Numbered from the stretch's first letter, positions 7,282 to 15,609 are shown. The stretch is DNA of 47,599 nucleotides from Actinomycetota bacterium (GCA_027314595.1 DAHVAN010000465.1:1-47599); one strand, 5' to 3'. A program made the numbers and translations. The notes: a model not told the origin generated them from the sequence alone.

Positions 7282-8064
7282 GTGGCTGACCCCACCGTTG
7301 TGGTTGACAACCTGCACGTGGTCTACCGGGTGTACGGGGCCGGCGGTAACAAGGGCACGGCAGCCACCTCGCTGATGCGCGTGGTCAAGCGCCAGCGCCG
7401 GGCGTCGATCCGTGAGGTGCACGCGATCCGCGGCATCTCATTCGTGATCAATCACGGAGACGTGGTGGGCATCATCGGCCGGAACGGGTCCGGCAAGTCG
7501 ACGCTGCTTCGCGCCATCGCCGGGCTGCTCCCCGCCGAGAAGGGCGCCGTCTACACATCCGGGCAGGCAGCCCTGCTCGGCGTCAACGCCGCGCTGCTCG
7601 ACGACCTCACCGGCGAGCGGAACGTGGTCCTCGGCTGCCTCGCGATGGGCATGCCGCCGCAGGAGGTCAAGGCCCGTTACCCGCAGATCGTGGACTTCTC
7701 CGGGGTCGGCCGGTTCATCGACCTGCCGATGCGCGCCTACTCGACCGGGATGGCGCAGCGCCTGCGGTTCGCCATCGCGTCGGCCAAGAGCCACGAGATC
7801 CTCATGATCGACGAGGCGCTCGCCACCGGCGACGCCGCCTTCCGCACCAAGAGCCACGACCGGATCAAGGAACTGCGGGAGGAGGCGGGGACGGTGTTCC
7901 TCGTCGCGCACAACCTCGGCGAGATCGAGCAGAGCTGCACCCGGGTGATCTGGATGGAAGCGGGCCAGATCCTGCGCGACAGCGACGACGTGCCCGGTGT
8001 CATCGACGAGTACCTGGCCGCCACCGGCGGCGAGCCCCGCCACCGGGAGCAGGCCCGCCTGTAG
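7282..8064 (+). CDS. ABC transporter ATP-binding protein, polysaccharide/teichoic-acid export type (TagH/Wzt-like)
   Basis: The 260-residue ATPase has Walker A GRNGSGKST (66-74), a degenerate signature YSTGMAQRL (153-161) in place of LSGGQ, Walker B LMIDEAL (174-180) and a switch His at ~210. The YSTGM signature and an N-terminal extension before the Walker A are typical of the ABC-2 subfamily that exports lipid-linked polysaccharides and wall teichoic acids. Its membrane partner (TagG/Wzm-like) is normally encoded next to it. Neither neighbour here is a permease, so it is an orphan in this window. GTG 7282 gives the expected start. The gene converges on the histidine kinase gene with 41 bases between them. 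Confidence 0.9.
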   Translation: MADPTVVVDNLHVVYRVYGAGGNKGTAATSLMRVVKRQRRASIREVHAIRGISFVINHGDVVGIIGRNGSGKSTLLRAIAGLLPAEKGAVYTSGQAALLGVNAALLDDLTGERNVVLGCLAMGMPPQEVKARYPQIVDFSGVGRFIDLPMRAYSTGMAQRLRFAIASAKSHEILMIDEALATGDAAFRTKSHDRIKELREEAGTVFLVAHNLGEIEQSCTRVIWMEAGQILRDSDDVPGVIDEYLAATGGEPRHREQARL

Positions 8065-8105
8065 GACGGGGCCCTCTCCCGGGCCGGGCTCCCGCGCCAG
8101 GGGCG

Positions 8106-10016
8106 TCAGACGCCGGCCCGGCGCAGGCTGAGCCGCATCACCGTGCCGCCGCACGGCCGCGACTGAGCCACCACCGTTCCGTTCTGCGCGACGGCCAGCC
8201 GCCGCACGATGTACAGGCCGATGCCCACCCCGCCGAAGCGGCGCCGGTCTCCGGTCTCGCCCTGGACGAAGCGCTCGAAGATCCGCTCGTGGTCGCCCGG
8301 CGCGATGCCGATTCCCTCGTCCTCGACGTCGACCTCGATCATGGGCCCCGTGACCCGGGCCCGCACCGTCACCCGGCCCCCGGACGGGGAGTACTTGAAG
8401 GCGTTCTCGAGAAGCTGCCCGACGATGATGTCGGTCGCCATCGAGTCGCCGTGGGCGAGCGGCAGGTCGGCGGGAACGTCAGCGACGACCTCGTGCCTGT
8501 CCGAGAGCGGGCCGAACGAGGTGACGGTCGCTCGCAGCAGTCCCGCCAGGTCGAACGGCCCGTTGTTCACAGGCAGCTGGTCGGCCCCCGCCCGCGCGCC
8601 GAGCAATAGCTGCTCGACCAGCCGCCCGAGCGAACCGGCCCGTTCGGCGATCGTCCGCACCGCGGCCCGGCGGTCGGAATCGGAGAGCTGGTCCCAGCGG
8701 CTGGCCAGCGTGGACGCGAACCCCTGGACCACGGTGATCGGCGTGCGCAGCTCGTGGCTCGTGGTGGCGAGGAAGAGGTCCTTCGCCTCCTCGAGCTCCT
8801 TGGCGGCGGTGACGTCACGGAAGTCGACGACCCGTTCGCCGCCATCGCCGAGCGCGGTGCACAGCACGTCGAGCCAGCGCCCGCTGTCCAGCTTGTGGGT
8901 GCGCCGCTCGCCGGGCTCGGGCAGCGGGAATGGCGGAGGCGCGCCCATGACCTCGCTCGCGGGCATGCCCGTGATCCGGTGCGCGGCCGGGTTCCATTGC
9001 TTGACCAGGCCGTCCTCGTCGAGCACCGCGATGCCGTCGGCACTACCGTCAATGACCGCGCGCTCGTGCGCACGCTGGCGTACCACCTCTTCGAACGCCA
9101 TCGCGTTGGTCAGCGCCACTCCGGCGTGACCGGCGAGCAGTTCGAGCAGTTCCAGCTCGACGTGGCTGAGCGCGCGCCGGCTGTACAGGGCGTAGAGCGC
9201 GCCGTAGGGACGGCCGCCGACATGCGACAGGCTCAGCGCGATCGTGTGCAGGCCGGGCAGCGCGGACCAGATCAGGTCATCGAAGCCGCCGGACTCGCCG
9301 GTCGCCATCATGACGGTCTTGCCGGACCGGAGCAGCTCACCGACCAGGCTGCTGCCGAGCGAGGCAACCCGGCCGCGCAGCCGGGCGGGCAGCCCGGCAG
9401 TGGACACGAGCCTGAGCCTGTCTTCCTCGATCAGCACGAAACCGCCCGCATCGGCGCCGGTCAGCTCGCGCAGGCTGGCCGCGATCCGGTCCAGCACGGA
9501 CTCGAGGTCGCGCTGCGCGTTCATATCGGCGACGACGTCGCCGAGGCGGCGCACCACCCGGGCCCGTTCTGCCATGTAGTGCCTGGCTACGTCGTCCTCG
9601 CCGGTCTGGTGGCAGATGTTGACCCAGCCGATCACGTCACCGCCGCTGTCGGTCAGCGCGCTGGTGTCGATCCGCACGTCGAGCATGGACCCGTCCTTGC
9701 GGGTCCGCCGGGTGGCGAAGGAGATCTGCCCGCCGCCGCGGACCCGCTCGAGCACCGCGTTGTGCTCGGCGCTGAGCTCTTCCGGGATGATCGGCGGGTC
9801 CAGGCCCATCACCTCGTCGGCGGTCCAGCCGAACATCCGCTCCGCCGCGGGGTTCCACAGCATCACCGTGCGTTCGGTGTCGAAGGCCACGATGGCGTCC
9901 GCGGCGCTCTCGATGACCGCGCGCGCGGTCGCGTCCACCCGGTCCCTGCGGCCGATAATGTCCGCTTGTCCTGCTCCCGCTCCCCGGAGTGAAGAATGTG
10001 CCTGCTCTGCCACCAC
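8106..10016 (-). CDS. PAS-GAF-PAS sensor histidine kinase, orphan
   Basis: The 636-residue kinase has no membrane segment and should be cytoplasmic. Domains in order: PAS (~28-145, AIVAFDTERTVMLWNPAAERMFG), GAF (~165-315), second PAS (~325-400, IAVLDEDGLVKQWNPAAHRITG), HisKA (~408-475) with phospho-acceptor His in LATTSHELRTPITVVQG, and HATPase_c (~520-632) with NAFKYSPSGG, DEGIGIAPGDHERIF and GVGIGLYIVRR. The GAF domain could bind a small ligand or haem, but no ligand residue can be asserted. No response regulator is encoded nearby, so its partner must be elsewhere. Its neighbours (universal stress protein, nitroreductase, PPK) suggest a stress-sensing role. It differs from DosS, which has two GAF domains and a HisKA_3 dimerisation domain. 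Confidence 0.93.
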   Translation of the reverse strand: MVAEQAHSSLRGAGAGQADIIGRRDRVDATARAVIESAADAIVAFDTERTVMLWNPAAERMFGWTADEVMGLDPPIIPEELSAEHNAVLERVRGGGQISFATRRTRKDGSMLDVRIDTSALTDSGGDVIGWVNICHQTGEDDVARHYMAERARVVRRLGDVVADMNAQRDLESVLDRIAASLRELTGADAGGFVLIEEDRLRLVSTAGLPARLRGRVASLGSSLVGELLRSGKTVMMATGESGGFDDLIWSALPGLHTIALSLSHVGGRPYGALYALYSRRALSHVELELLELLAGHAGVALTNAMAFEEVVRQRAHERAVIDGSADGIAVLDEDGLVKQWNPAAHRITGMPASEVMGAPPPFPLPEPGERRTHKLDSGRWLDVLCTALGDGGERVVDFRDVTAAKELEEAKDLFLATTSHELRTPITVVQGFASTLASRWDQLSDSDRRAAVRTIAERAGSLGRLVEQLLLGARAGADQLPVNNGPFDLAGLLRATVTSFGPLSDRHEVVADVPADLPLAHGDSMATDIIVGQLLENAFKYSPSGGRVTVRARVTGPMIEVDVEDEGIGIAPGDHERIFERFVQGETGDRRRFGGVGIGLYIVRRLAVAQNGTVVAQSRPCGGTVMRLSLRRAGV

Positions 10017-10154
10017 ATCTTCATCGTGCCACCTGCAGTCGCCGCGGACAGGGAAAGGGCGCTACTTCCTTTCATAGCGGGCCGTCCGCGCGACCGGGGC
10101 TGTCTGGGACCGGGATCTTCCGTGACGGCCGTGCTAGCACCTATAGTTCTGGCT

Positions 10155-10177
10155 GCCCGGGTTACGAATAACCGGGC
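10155..10177. promoter_or_regulatory. Inverted repeat between divergent kinase and universal stress protein genes
   Basis: GGTTA-CGAA-TAACC is a perfect 5-bp inverted repeat, extended by GCCC/GGGC across a one-base bulge. It lies in the 263-bp divergent intergenic region, 103 bp upstream of the universal stress protein start. It could be an operator or an RNA hairpin; nothing distinguishes these. Confidence 0.35.
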
Positions 10178-10279
10178 CGGTGCAGGGCATCCATCTGTAC
10201 GTGCACGTAGCGCTTACCCGGCGCCAAGATATTTGCTATAACAAAACTATTGACGAGGTGCGGCCGCGAGGACGCGGAT

Positions 10280-10858
10280 ATGGACCAGGCAGAGCCTTAC
10301 CCGGATCAGGGCCCGCCCGAGCAGCGCAGCGCTGCGAAGCAAGGTCATGCGCAGCGGCAGCGCCGCCCCGAGCGGCGCCGTCAGCGGGAACGACTGCGCC
10401 CGGACGAGATGCAGGGGCCTCAGCACCCACGTCCTGTCGCTTTGGTCCATCCCGTAATCGCAGGCTATGACGGCTCGGCATCGGCGCGCAACGCGCTCGC
10501 GTACGCCGCCGGCCTGGCACGGCGGCTCAGCCGCCCCCTGCTCGTGGTGTACGTCAGCTCGCCCGGCGTCTACTGCGAACCGCTGACCGGCCAGGTGGTG
10601 GGGCTCGCAAGGGACAACGACTCGCTTGAGCGCTGGCTGCTCACCGAACTGGACCAGGTGACCGACCCGGGTGAGCTCGAGGTGCACGTGCGGACGCGGC
10701 GCGGGAGTCCCGCGCGCGAACTCGCCACGGCGGCGGCCGAGTTCAGCGCCGACGCGCTGGTGATCGGCGCGCCAAGGCATTTCTGGCACCATGTCGCGGG
10801 CTCCGTGCCCGGCTGGCTCGCACGGCATGCGAACTGCCCGGTCGTCGTGGTGCCGTGA
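10280..10858 (+). CDS. Universal stress protein (UspA family)
   Basis: A single UspA domain follows a ~50-residue basic leader rich in Arg and Gln. The domain opens with HPVIAGYDGSASARNALAYAAGLARRL and ends with GAPRHFWHHVAGSVPGWLARHANCPVVVVP. That end is the nucleotide-binding loop of ATP-binding Usp proteins (G-x2 ... GS ... CPVVVV) with a slightly altered glycine spacing. ATG 10280 is chosen because GAGGA (10268-10272) lies 7 bases upstream; an in-frame TTG at 10250 lacks such a site. An AT-rich patch (10228-10252, including TATAAC) upstream may hold the promoter. The gene converges on the Acg-like nitroreductase with 4 bases between stops. Usp, Acg-like and Hsp20 genes are DosR targets in mycobacteria. 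Confidence 0.88.
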   Translation: MDQAEPYPDQGPPEQRSAAKQGHAQRQRRPERRRQRERLRPDEMQGPQHPRPVALVHPVIAGYDGSASARNALAYAAGLARRLSRPLLVVYVSSPGVYCEPLTGQVVGLARDNDSLERWLLTELDQVTDPGELEVHVRTRRGSPARELATAAAEFSADALVIGAPRHFWHHVAGSVPGWLARHANCPVVVVP

Positions 10859-10862
10859 CCTG

Positions 10863-12020
10863 CTATTCGCCGAGGTAGCCCTCGTCCCCGAGCGGAACGG
10901 GCCGCGCCTGTCCCGCCTTCGGCGAGCGCCATTGCCCGTGAACCGGTTCCATCGGCCCGAACCCCACCCGCAGCACCAGTTGCGGCACCTCCGGGTAGTA
11001 CCAGTGCCACGGCCAGCGCCGGGGACTACCGGTCAGGTCGGCGAGTTCCAGCGACTGGGACAGGAACGACGCGGTGACGCCGTACCCGGATGGAACGAGG
11101 ACGCTTGACCGGCTCGGGACGCCGTACCTGAGCGAGACTCGGTAACGCCTGCTCCTGCCGTCCGGCGACGACATCGAGAACCGGGTCGCGGTCAGGAGCG
11201 CGTGCTGCAGCGCCTGCCCGGCACGCAGCCAGTCAAGCGGCCGGTCGTCCTCCGTGGACAGGGCCATCAGCTGGGGATGCTTCTCGAACAACGCGATCCG
11301 GCCCGGCAGCCAGAAGTCGCGCCGAGTCGGTGGCTCGTCTTCGTCCGCCGGGCGCGGGCCGTCCCTGCTGCGCGGCACGTTGTTCAGCTCGCCGCGGGCG
11401 GCACGGAATTCCGCCAGCGACTGCTCGCCGGGCGGCGACGGCATCAGGCCAGAGCCGGCCGGCGTGTCACCCGCCAGGCGGTCGCCCGCCCGGGCCGCCG
11501 CGCGCAGTATCTGCCTGCACTGGCTCCGGTGCAGCAGCCGCAGCGCGGCGTGTTCGGCAGCCGCGGCCGTCTCCATCTCCACCAGGATCGGCTCCGGCAC
11601 CGGCAGCAGCCGGTATGGCTCGCGGCTCGTGTGCCGCAGCCACATCGCCTCGTAGAGTTCCTGATCACCAGACCGCGCCGGCGCGGCACGGCCGGGCATA
11701 ACCTCCACTGAGGCGAGCAGGACGCGTCCGGACTCCAGGCGGTCGAGCAGCGGCGACTCCCCGTCCAGGCCGGGGAGCAGCCAGACCGACGGCGTCCGGC
11801 CGGCCACCCGGATGGCCAGCCGCAGGTTGTACAGGGCCGCGCCGCAGCTGATGACGACCTCCCGGGGCAGGAACCTGCCGACGGCCCTGCCCGGGTCGGC
11901 GTACAGCTCCACCCGGTCCCGGTCCTCGCTCAGCGCCACCTCCCACGGACGCTGGTTGAAGATGGATGGCGCGGCTTCCACCGCTTTGATGATCCGCGCG
12001 ATATCCGGATGCCAGGGCAT
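10863..12020 (-). CDS. Acg-like nitroreductase family protein
   Basis: The 385-residue protein resembles the Acg/Rv3131 group of mycobacterial DosR-regulated nitroreductase-like flavoproteins. It has two nitroreductase-like halves, the AAPSIFNQRPWEVAL motif near the N-terminus, WLRHTSREPY in the middle and DDRPLDWLRAGQALQHALLTAT toward the C-terminus. Mycobacterial members bind FMN but often lack classical nitroreductase activity. ATG 12020 (MPWHPDIARII) is chosen because it matches family starts; the reading frame extends 30 codons further without family similarity. A GGGACTTT-containing site (12116-12129) lies about 100 bases upstream. Together with the adjacent universal stress protein it suggests induction in hypoxia or stationary phase. 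Confidence 0.85.
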   Translation of the reverse strand: MPWHPDIARIIKAVEAAPSIFNQRPWEVALSEDRDRVELYADPGRAVGRFLPREVVISCGAALYNLRLAIRVAGRTPSVWLLPGLDGESPLLDRLESGRVLLASVEVMPGRAAPARSGDQELYEAMWLRHTSREPYRLLPVPEPILVEMETAAAAEHAALRLLHRSQCRQILRAAARAGDRLAGDTPAGSGLMPSPPGEQSLAEFRAARGELNNVPRSRDGPRPADEDEPPTRRDFWLPGRIALFEKHPQLMALSTEDDRPLDWLRAGQALQHALLTATRFSMSSPDGRSRRYRVSLRYGVPSRSSVLVPSGYGVTASFLSQSLELADLTGSPRRWPWHWYYPEVPQLVLRVGFGPMEPVHGQWRSPKAGQARPVPLGDEGYLGE

Positions 12021-12115
12021 TGCGAGCCACCCCCACCCCGCCTGATTCACGCAACGGGCGGGCTTGTCCCCGCCATTCCTGATATCAGGGTCAACCGCCG
12101 CGGCCCGCAAAGCAG

Positions 12116-12129
12116 CGGGCCAAAGTCCC
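12116..12129 (-). promoter_or_regulatory. DosR/DevR-box-like site upstream of the nitroreductase gene
   Basis: Read on the minus strand the site is GGGACTTTGGCCCG. It matches the mycobacterial DosR core GGGACTWWAGTCCC at 11 of 14 positions, including all of GGGACTTT. It lies 96-109 bases upstream of the nitroreductase ATG, in the only sizeable gap between ppk and that gene. Confidence 0.4.
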
Positions 12130-12161
12130 GGCCGCGACGCTGTTGGTCAGCAGCATTTCCG

Positions 12162-14297
12162 TCACCTGGCGCGGGTGGCGGGAGTTTCCCCGGGCCGGGA
12201 CGCGGAGCGCTCGATGAACACCTGCTGGGCATCCCGCCGGGCCTGGCCCGCGGCCGGGCGCCGGCGGAGGTACTCGCCGGCGGGCTGCATGTCCCAGGCC
12301 GAGGAGTTGTCCTCCTCATACGTGCGCAGGATGCAGTCCAGCTCGTTCTTGATGACCGGATCGCAGACCGGAGCGACAACCTCCATTCGCCGGGACAGGT
12401 TGCGTGTCATCATGTCGGCCGAGCCGAGGAAGAACTCGGGCGCGCCGCCGTTCTCGAAGCGGTAGATCCGGCTGTGCTCGAGGAATCTGCCGAGGATGCT
12501 GTAGACCCGGATCGTCGGCGACAGGCCCGGGACTCCCGCCCGCAGGCAGCACAAGCCGCGGACGTTGAGGACGATGGGGACGCCGGCCAGGCTGGCGTGG
12601 TACAGCTCCCGGATCATCGATGCGTCCTGGAGCTGGTTCATCTTGGCATAGACGCCGCAGGGGCGTCCCGCGCGGGCGTGCTCGGCCTCGCGCCGGATCA
12701 GCGCGGTGAACCGCTCGCGCAGGTCGTGAGGCGCCACCAGAAGCCTGCCGGGAGACGACGAGGCCGGGATGCCGGCGGTCAGCTCGTTGAAGACAGCCGC
12801 CGCGTGAGCGGCCAGCCCGGGATCCGCGCTGAGCAGCCCGAGATCCTCGTACAGCCGGGCCGTCCCCTCGTGGTAGTTTCCCGTGCCGACGTGGACGTAC
12901 CGGCGGATGCCGTCCGGCTCCTCGCGCACCACGAGCGCCAGCTTGACGTGAGTCTTGACCCGTTCCACGCCGTAGGCGACGTGAGCTCCCGCCTGTTGGA
13001 GCTCCCTGCACCAGCCGATGTTGGACGCCTCGTCGAAGCGTGCGGTGATCTCGACCAGGACCGCTACCTGCTTGCCGCGCCGGGCCGCCTCTTTGAGCGC
13101 CTCGATGATCGGGGAGCGGCGGCCGGTGCGGTAGATCGTGAGCTTGATCGCGAGAACGGCGGGATCCGCGGCGGCACTGCGTATGAACTGCAGGATCGAG
13201 GTTTCGAAGCTGTGGTAGGGCAGGTGCACCAGGATGTCGCCGCGGCGGATCTCGTCAAACACCGCGGATGGGTCGGCGCGGTCCAGATTCCGCAGACGCG
13301 GATGGGTCTGCGGTTCGTGCGGAGGGTAACGCTGCCCGGCATGACCATCGACAGGAAGTCCCATCAGGTCCCCCAGGCTCAGCAGCCCGGGAGTCGCGAT
13401 GACGTCGGCAGGGCCGACGCCGAGCTGAGTCGCGAGCCAGCCCTGGAGGCTCTCGGGCATGCCGGCGCTGACCTCAAGGCGGACCACGCCGGCGTACTTG
13501 CGGGCGGTCAGCTCGGCCGTGACCATCTCCACGATCGCACCGGGTGACAGGTCCGCGTCCTCGTCCGCCGCCTGGTCGGTCCACGGATCATCCTTCGCCC
13601 CCCTGGTGACCCGGAAGAAGTAGCAGGTCAACTCCACCGCCTGCGGGAACAGCGCGCTCAGGTTGTCCGCGATCACCTGTTCCATGGGCACCCAGCCGGC
13701 ATGGTCCGGCAGCGGCACCCATCGCGGCCGGTTGGCCGGCACCTTGATCCTGACGAAGCGGCGGTTCCGCCGGCCAGGTTCGGCGACCAGCACCGCCACG
13801 TTGAGCCCGAGGTTGCTGATGAACGGGAACGGATGCGCCGCGTCCGCGGCGAGCGGGATGAGGATCGGTTCCACGGAGTCCGCGAAGTACCGGGCGAGGA
13901 AGTCCCGCTCAGACGCGCTGAGGTCCCCCGTATTCAGGATCGGCGTCCCGAGGTCGCGCAGCGCGGGGCGCAACTGCTCCTCGACCAGCCTGGCCACCAG
14001 TTGCTGCTGGGACCGCAGCTCCGCGCGGCAGGCGCCGAGTTCCCCCGCCGAGGTCAGGCCCTCGGCTCCGCGTCTGCCCTGTCCCTTCTGCACCTTCCGG
14101 AACATGCCGCCGATCCGCTTCATCGCGAACTCGTCGTAGATCATCCCCATGATCCCGGCAAACTTGACCCGCTCAAGAAGAGGCTGCTCGGGGTCCTCGG
14201 CCAGGGCCAGCACGCGGCGGGCGAAGCTGAGCCAGCTCAGCTCCCGGTTGATGAGGGCCTCCGGAGAATCTGGCGTGACCAGTACAGGCTGTGACAT
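12162..14297 (-). CDS. ppk: Polyphosphate kinase 1
   Basis: It reversibly makes inorganic polyphosphate from ATP. The 711-residue length is normal for PPK1. Features in order: N-terminal helical domain (PEALINRELSWLSFARRVLALAED), head domain, and two PLD-like catalytic domains. The autophosphorylated His is in RVKTHVKLALVV and is followed by YVHVGTGNYHEGTARLYEDLGL. The second catalytic His is in GRFLEHSRIYRFENGG. FLGSADMMTRNLSRRMEV completes the C2 domain. It starts at ATG 14297 and reads toward the nitroreductase. The gene places polyphosphate metabolism inside this stress block. Confidence 0.97.
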   Translation of the reverse strand: MSQPVLVTPDSPEALINRELSWLSFARRVLALAEDPEQPLLERVKFAGIMGMIYDEFAMKRIGGMFRKVQKGQGRRGAEGLTSAGELGACRAELRSQQQLVARLVEEQLRPALRDLGTPILNTGDLSASERDFLARYFADSVEPILIPLAADAAHPFPFISNLGLNVAVLVAEPGRRNRRFVRIKVPANRPRWVPLPDHAGWVPMEQVIADNLSALFPQAVELTCYFFRVTRGAKDDPWTDQAADEDADLSPGAIVEMVTAELTARKYAGVVRLEVSAGMPESLQGWLATQLGVGPADVIATPGLLSLGDLMGLPVDGHAGQRYPPHEPQTHPRLRNLDRADPSAVFDEIRRGDILVHLPYHSFETSILQFIRSAAADPAVLAIKLTIYRTGRRSPIIEALKEAARRGKQVAVLVEITARFDEASNIGWCRELQQAGAHVAYGVERVKTHVKLALVVREEPDGIRRYVHVGTGNYHEGTARLYEDLGLLSADPGLAAHAAAVFNELTAGIPASSSPGRLLVAPHDLRERFTALIRREAEHARAGRPCGVYAKMNQLQDASMIRELYHASLAGVPIVLNVRGLCCLRAGVPGLSPTIRVYSILGRFLEHSRIYRFENGGAPEFFLGSADMMTRNLSRRMEVVAPVCDPVIKNELDCILRTYEEDNSSAWDMQPAGEYLRRRPAAGQARRDAQQVFIERSASRPGETPATRAR

Positions 14298-14407
14298 ACG
14301 TACGCACCCCCTGCATCCAGGCCCAGCTTAGCCACCGCGGGGTTCAGGACACGTCACGGCGCAAGCTGGTGGCGAGGGCGGCCGCCCGGCCGGACGCACG
14401 GGCGAGA

Positions 14408-14737
14408 CTACCGGGCCCCCGGCGCGGGAGGCTCGGTGCCGAGGAGCTCCCTGAGCCGGGCGACCTCGGCCTGCAGCTGTCGTGTTTCGGCTTGCAGCTG
14501 CAGGACCCGGCGGATGCCGACCAGGTTCAGCCCGTCGGCGGTCAGCGCGCAGATCTGGTGCAGCCGGTCGATGTCCCGGCGGGAGTACCGGCGGGTGCCG
14601 CCCGCGCTGCGCACCGGGTCAAGCAGCCCCTCCCGCTCATAGACCCGCAGGGTCTGCGGGTGCAGCCCGGCGAGCTCGGCCGCTACCGAGATGCTGAACA
14701 GGCCCCGGTCCAGATCCGCCCATCCCGGGTTCACCAT
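14408..14737 (-). CDS. MerR-family regulator, HspR-like
   Basis: The 109-residue protein has an N-terminal winged-helix MerR domain (FSISVAAELAGLHPQTLRVYEREGLLDPVRSAGGTRRYSRRDIDRL). This matches HspR, the repressor of chaperone genes in actinobacteria, in its LHPQTLRxYE helix. A coiled coil follows (LVGIRRVLQLQAETRQLQAEVARLREL). It lacks the longer hydrophobic tail of canonical HspR. It is divergent from hsp20 across a 236-bp gap, so control of that gene and of itself is likely. A textbook HAIR operator (CTTGAGT-N7-ACTCAAG) is not visible. HspR is also a known PafE-proteasome substrate in mycobacteria, and pafE is 12 kb away. Confidence 0.88.
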   Translation of the reverse strand: MVNPGWADLDRGLFSISVAAELAGLHPQTLRVYEREGLLDPVRSAGGTRRYSRRDIDRLHQICALTADGLNLVGIRRVLQLQAETRQLQAEVARLRELLGTEPPAPGAR

Positions 14738-14889
14738 GGCCAGTCCCGGTCACGGGGCGGCAGGCGCAGCGGGACCCGGACCGCGCCACCGTGATCCGCA
14801 GCGGCCATCACCGTCACCATCCCTTCCGCCGGCCCGGCTGCGCCTCAGCCTGGCTCCAGTATGCGGCAGGAGGAAATCTGAGTCGAGTC

Positions 14890-14919
14890 TTGTCAGATAA
14901 TTCTGTGGTGTGCTATACA
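14890..14919 (+). promoter_or_regulatory. Predicted sigma-A-type promoter of hsp20
   Basis: TTGTCA (14890-14895) and TATACA (14914-14919) are separated by 18 bases, close to the TTGACA-N17-TATAAT consensus. The region is AT-rich against a GC-rich background and lies 55 bases upstream of the hsp20 ATG. Confidence 0.55.
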
Positions 14920-14973
14920 GATCCCGTAAGCGTGACCATGACAACTGTGCACTGGCGAAGGAGGTACCCGATC

Positions 14974-15396
14974 ATGCTCATGCGTACCGACCCGTTCCGC
15001 GAGCTGGACCGGCTCACCCAGCAGGTGCTCGGCACCGCCGCCCGGCCCGCCGCGATGCCCATGGACGCCTACCGGCAGGGCGACAACTTCTACATCTGCC
15101 TGGACCTGCCCGGCGTCTCCGCTGATTCCATCGAGCTGACCGTCGAGCAGAACGTGCTCACCGTCCGCGCCGACCGCGCCCCGGTGCGGGCCGACGGCGC
15201 CCAGATGATCGTCGCCGAACGGCCCTACGGCGTCTTCACCCGGCAGGTCTTCCTCGGCGAGACCCTCGACGCCAACCACATCGGCGCCGACTATGCCGCC
15301 GGCGTGCTCACCCTGACCATTCCGGTGCGCGAAGCCGCCAAGCCCCGCAACATCCAGGTCACGAGCAGCGACCAGAGGCAGGCCGTCACCGCATAG
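14974..15396 (+). CDS. Small heat-shock protein, Hsp20/alpha-crystallin family
   Basis: An ATP-independent holdase of 140 residues. The start MLMRTDPFRELDRLTQQVLG is typical of actinobacterial Hsp20. The alpha-crystallin domain spans about 30-125 (DNFYICLDLPGVSADSIELTVEQNVLTVRADR ... GADYAAGVLTLTIPV), with the conserved A-x-x-x-G-V-L-T-L-x-I-P motif. ATG 14974 has AAGGAGG (14958-14964) nine bases before it, which rules out the longer in-frame starts. The HspR-like gene is divergent upstream. A 19-bp perfect hairpin follows the stop. Mycobacterial HspX of this family is a DosR target. Confidence 0.95.
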   Translation: MLMRTDPFRELDRLTQQVLGTAARPAAMPMDAYRQGDNFYICLDLPGVSADSIELTVEQNVLTVRADRAPVRADGAQMIVAERPYGVFTRQVFLGETLDANHIGADYAAGVLTLTIPVREAAKPRNIQVTSSDQRQAVTA

Positions 15397-15407
15397 CCCC
15401 CGGCATG

Positions 15408-15451
15408 GCACCGCTCCCGCGCCGGATCCGCGTCCGGCGCGGGAGCGGTGC
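15408..15451 (+). terminator. Long perfect hairpin after hsp20
   Basis: Arms 15408-15426 and 15433-15451 pair over 19 bp without mismatch around a 6-base loop (TCCGCG). The stem is very GC-rich and begins 12 bases after the hsp20 stop. No T-run follows, as is usual for actinobacterial hairpin terminators. Confidence 0.75.
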
Positions 15452-15506
15452 GCGCTGGCCTGCGCGGGTAATCCGGGCAGGCATATCGCCGCCGCCGTTC
15501 GGCTGA

Positions 15507-15535
15507 TAGTCCCGAAATCTCGGGACTAAGGTCCG
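15507..15535 (+). promoter_or_regulatory. DosR/DevR-box-like operator upstream of ligAB
   Basis: Two overlapping signals are seen. TAGTCCCGA-AATC-TCGGGACTA (15507-15528) is a 9-bp perfect inverted repeat. GGGACTAAGGTCCG (15522-15535) fits the DosR core GGGACTWWAGTCCC at 12 of 14 positions. The site ends 74 bases before the ligA-like start. Confidence 0.5.
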
Positions 15536-15609
15536 TTTTCCGTGACGGGTGTGGCCGCCGAGTCTGTTAGGCAGGACTTAACCCACAGCGGCCCCAGCGG
15601 AGTGCGACG

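Noticed and set aside
14738-14889. HAIR operator (CTTGAGT-N7-ACTCAAG) for the HspR-like regulator
   Set aside because: Only partial GAGTC strings are present. No paired half-sites with the right spacing could be found.
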